DNA from: an uncultured Flavobacteriales bacterium
GTDB lineage: Bacteria; Bacteroidota; Bacteroidia; Flavobacteriales_G; Salibacteraceae
Assembly: GCA_937899835.1 (NCBI GenBank)
Contig: CALCCE010000011.1
Span: 53,511 to 117,510 of the forward strand
Direction: 5' to 3'
Length of the DNA: 64,000 bases
A program made the translations under genes and the position numbers. Under the pieces are notes generated by a model. The model ran no database searches, was not told the DNA's origin, and worked only from the letters and a program-made list of their open reading frames with translations. Below are positions 61,851-64,000 of this stretch, one piece after another; positions within the stretch are counted from its first letter, which is position 1, and each line of letters starts with the position of its first letter.

Positions 61851-62576
61851 ATGACTACTGTTCATTACCAAGACCTCGGCCTCATTGATTATCAGCAATG
61901 TTGGGACTATCAGGAGGTACTGTTTAAAGGCACCATCGATCGAAAGATCTCCAACCGCAAAGTGGACCCGGAAGCGGCTGTAACCACTGAAAGTTACCTC
62001 CTGTTTTTGGAGCATCCTCACGTCTACACCTTGGGAAAAAGTGGCGATCCTAAAAACTTGTTGGCCGATGAAGAAAAGCTAAAGGCCATTCAGGCCAGCT
62101 ACTATCCCATCAACCGGGGAGGAGACATCACCTATCATGGCCCTGGCCAGCTGGTTGGCTATCCCATTCTCGACCTTGATCATTTTTTCACTGACATTCA
62201 CCGGTATTTACGGGAACTGGAAGAAGCCGTGATTCTTACGTTGGCCGAGTACGGCATTGAAGCCGGACGCTACCCGGGCTACACCGGCGTTTGGCTGGAC
62301 GCCGAAACGGAGCAGGCCCGAAAGATTTGTGCCATGGGTGTAAGGTGTTCCCGGTGGGTTACCATGCATGGGTTTGCCTTCAACGTCAACACCGACCTCA
62401 ATTATTTCAAACACATTGTGCCCTGCGGCATCGACGATAAGGATGTGACTTCGATTGAGCGGGAGCTGGGCCGGAAAGTACCGATGCAAGAAGTGAAAGA
62501 CAAAATGAAACACCACCTCTGCGCGTTGTTTTCCATGGAACTCGTCCCTCAGGAACCTTTATTCTCGGAAGCATGA
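61851..62576 (+). CDS. lipB: octanoyl-[acyl carrier protein]:protein N-octanoyltransferase
   Basis: A 241-residue enzyme that transfers octanoate from ACP to lipoyl domains, the first step of protein lipoylation. The family signature NRGGDITYHGPGQLVGYPI is at residues 88-106. The catalytic dyad is visible as Lys158 (ARKICAMG) and Cys192 (VPCGI). The ATG at 61851 follows a TATCTTTG promoter box. The serine hydrolase gene overlaps its stop by 4 bp. lipA is not in the window. Confidence 0.96.
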   Translation: MTTVHYQDLGLIDYQQCWDYQEVLFKGTIDRKISNRKVDPEAAVTTESYLLFLEHPHVYTLGKSGDPKNLLADEEKLKAIQASYYPINRGGDITYHGPGQLVGYPILDLDHFFTDIHRYLRELEEAVILTLAEYGIEAGRYPGYTGVWLDAETEQARKICAMGVRCSRWVTMHGFAFNVNTDLNYFKHIVPCGIDDKDVTSIERELGRKVPMQEVKDKMKHHLCALFSMELVPQEPLFSEA

Positions 62577-63739
62577 AACGTCTTTGGGCCGTCCTTAAAT
62601 GGATTGTAATTGTGTTGGCAGTGCTGAATGTGGCCATTGTGGTCAGTGGAAATTTCTACCTCTACACGGTATTTCAACACACCATTTTCAAGGGCCGCCT
62701 GGGACCCGCCATCGACGAATACGAGATTTTTGCTAATCGGGATGTTCCGGCACCACAACCCAAAGCATGGCCACAGGGCCAAGATTATCAGCAGGTAGCG
62801 CCTTCTGAAGCCCAAATTGCTCGTATGGAGGAGTTGGGAACAGTAGCGTTTTTAATTATTAAAGATGACTCTATTCGATACGAAAGGTACTGGGAAAAGT
62901 ATGGCCCTAAATCACATTCGAATAGCTTTTCGATGGCGAAGTCGATTGTAAGTGCACTCATTGGCGTTGCCATTGGTGAAGGCCACATTCAAAACATTGA
63001 TCAACCCATCGGAGACTTTTTACCGGAATACAAGGAGGGAAAAAGGGCGGCCATCTCGATTCGGCATTTGCTCACCATGAGCTCAGGAATCGGTTTTGGT
63101 GAAAGCTACATCAACCCGTTGAGCTATCCTGCAAGGGCCAACTACGGCACCAATTTGCGTGAACTGGTCTACAGCTATGACGTGGAGTATGCTCCTGGGG
63201 AGGTCTTTTTCTATACCAGCGGCAACAGCCAGTTGCTGGCGTTTGTGTTAGAGGCGGCCACCGGAAAACGCGTAAGCGAATACGCTTCAGAAAAACTTTG
63301 GGGCCCAATGAGGGCAGAAACACCGGCCATGTGGAGCCTCGATAAAGAAGGTGGAGACGAAAAGGCGTTTTGCTGTTTTCACTCCAACGCGCGCGATTTT
63401 GCACGAATGGGCCAGCTTTACCTCAACGGCGGCCAATGGGATGGCCAACAGTTGGTGCCTGCCGATTTTGTGGCCGAATCAATTCAATTGGCTCCGTTGA
63501 AAGAAACCGACGGCTCCGATCAAAAACGGTATGGTTTGCATTGGTGGTTGTTGGAGCACCGGGGCCATGAGGTATTTTACATGCGTGGACTGGCGGGTCA
63601 ATACGTAATGGTGATTCCTCAATTGCGTATGCTGGTGGTGCGCCTGGGCCACAAACGCGAACACGGCAAAGGCTATGCGCCTCCAGTAGATGCAATCGAC
63701 TGGTTGGACACGGCTTTGGACATGTATGACGATGCTTAG
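62573..63739 (+). CDS. membrane-anchored serine hydrolase (beta-lactamase class C family)
   Basis: A 388-residue protein with an uncleaved N-terminal membrane helix (about 8-28) and a catalytic domain of the class C beta-lactamase/6-aminohexanoate-dimer hydrolase type. The S-x-x-K motif is Ser120-Lys123 (SMAK); the second motif is probably Tyr in FYTSGNSQL (YTS/N type). Substrate is unknown. The ATG overlaps the lipB stop (ATGA), so it is co-translated with lipB, although no functional link is obvious. Confidence 0.9.
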   Translation: MKRLWAVLKWIVIVLAVLNVAIVVSGNFYLYTVFQHTIFKGRLGPAIDEYEIFANRDVPAPQPKAWPQGQDYQQVAPSEAQIARMEELGTVAFLIIKDDSIRYERYWEKYGPKSHSNSFSMAKSIVSALIGVAIGEGHIQNIDQPIGDFLPEYKEGKRAAISIRHLLTMSSGIGFGESYINPLSYPARANYGTNLRELVYSYDVEYAPGEVFFYTSGNSQLLAFVLEAATGKRVSEYASEKLWGPMRAETPAMWSLDKEGGDEKAFCCFHSNARDFARMGQLYLNGGQWDGQQLVPADFVAESIQLAPLKETDGSDQKRYGLHWWLLEHRGHEVFYMRGLAGQYVMVIPQLRMLVVRLGHKREHGKGYAPPVDAIDWLDTALDMYDDA

Positions 63740-63833
63740 GGCAATTTACCCAACTTTCGAAGGTTTTATTAGTGTGTGGTTGTAGTGCAAAGAAGAAGCA
63801 AGCGGAGGCTGAAACCTTGAAATTGAAGAAGCC

Positions 63834-64000
63834 ATGAGAAGAGATATTGAATTTCCGAAGGTAACCGACATTGCAATGGCGGTGGTTAAAGAAACGACCG
63901 AAGATTCGGATCACGACTGGCGGGTATACCTGCTGAACATGAAAAAGGAGCCCTTAAAAGGGGTGTTGGTGGCTGCCAAGGGCTACGGAGAAAAAGATGG
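63834..64000 (+). CDS. conserved unknown protein (partial, cut by window end)
   Basis: The first 55 codons are visible, starting MRRDIEFPKVTDIAMAVVKE and continuing with WRVYLLNMKKEPLKGVLVAAKGYGE. This resembles small Bacteroidota proteins sometimes mis-annotated as phenylalanyl-tRNA synthetase alpha subunit; their real role is unknown. The start is a good ATG with purine-rich sequence (GAAGAAGCC) just upstream. The frame is open to the edge. Confidence 0.7.
   Translation, partial: MRRDIEFPKVTDIAMAVVKETTEDSDHDWRVYLLNMKKEPLKGVLVAAKGYGEKD

Overview
The window is a chromosomal segment of a Bacteroidota bacterium, most likely from the Flavobacteriales/Cryomorphaceae side of the phylum. The evidence is the gene content: two PorZ-like type IX secretion proteins, Y_Y_Y/propeller sensors, a GldL-like HWPGA membrane protein, DUF4175, ArsI/CadI, and Bacteroidota-type promoters (TAnnTTTG at about -7). 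Base composition looks moderate (mid to high 40s % G+C, by eye). I see no phage, insertion sequence, CRISPR array or rRNA operon; the only tRNA is tRNA-Cys.

Layout. 0.3-5.0 kb: a universal stress protein, a very basic repeat lipoprotein, a small unknown gene and a TonB receptor. 5.0-17.0 kb is one long minus-strand run: DUF4175 - RsbW-like ATPase - ybeY - mnmG - two tandem porZ-like genes - recO - TonB receptor. mnmG is bracketed by two perfect 16-bp parS-like palindromes. 17.3-19.3 kb: gltX, folB and tRNA-Cys on the plus strand. 19.4-28.5 kb: a PadR/membrane-partner pair, hsp20, small enzymes, an unknown helical protein, an ABC-2 exporter and a serine hydrolase. 28.6-37.2 kb: a plus-strand signalling operon (PKD protein, unknown secreted protein, propeller-SpoIIE phosphatase, propeller-histidine kinase) converging on a CheY-like receiver. 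38-42.7 kb: rtcB divergent from a WYL regulator fused to a PhyH-type dioxygenase, then TraB/GumN.

43.5-51.1 kb is the most coherent system: a CarH-type B12 photoreceptor regulator followed by an ECF sigma factor, crtI, crtB, an unknown secreted protein, idi, a 6-pyruvoyl-tetrahydropterin synthase and folE, then a photolyase gene after a terminator. Four copies of a GTTAAACAAA-like box surround the promoter of the sigma-crt operon, one of them overlapping its -7 element. This looks like light-derepressed photoprotection joining carotenoids, pterins and DNA repair; uvrC lies divergent to carH. GGPP synthase, lycopene cyclase and hydroxylase genes are not in the window, so the final pigment cannot be read from it.

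51.2-64 kb is mostly housekeeping (uvrC, gpsA, lysS, a phosphoglucose/phosphomannose isomerase, lipB), with a CotH-like lipoprotein overlapping an M28 peptidase, a three-gene arsenic operon (arsR-arsI-arsC) with a clear operator, and a structured 635-bp intergenic region upstream of the peptidase.
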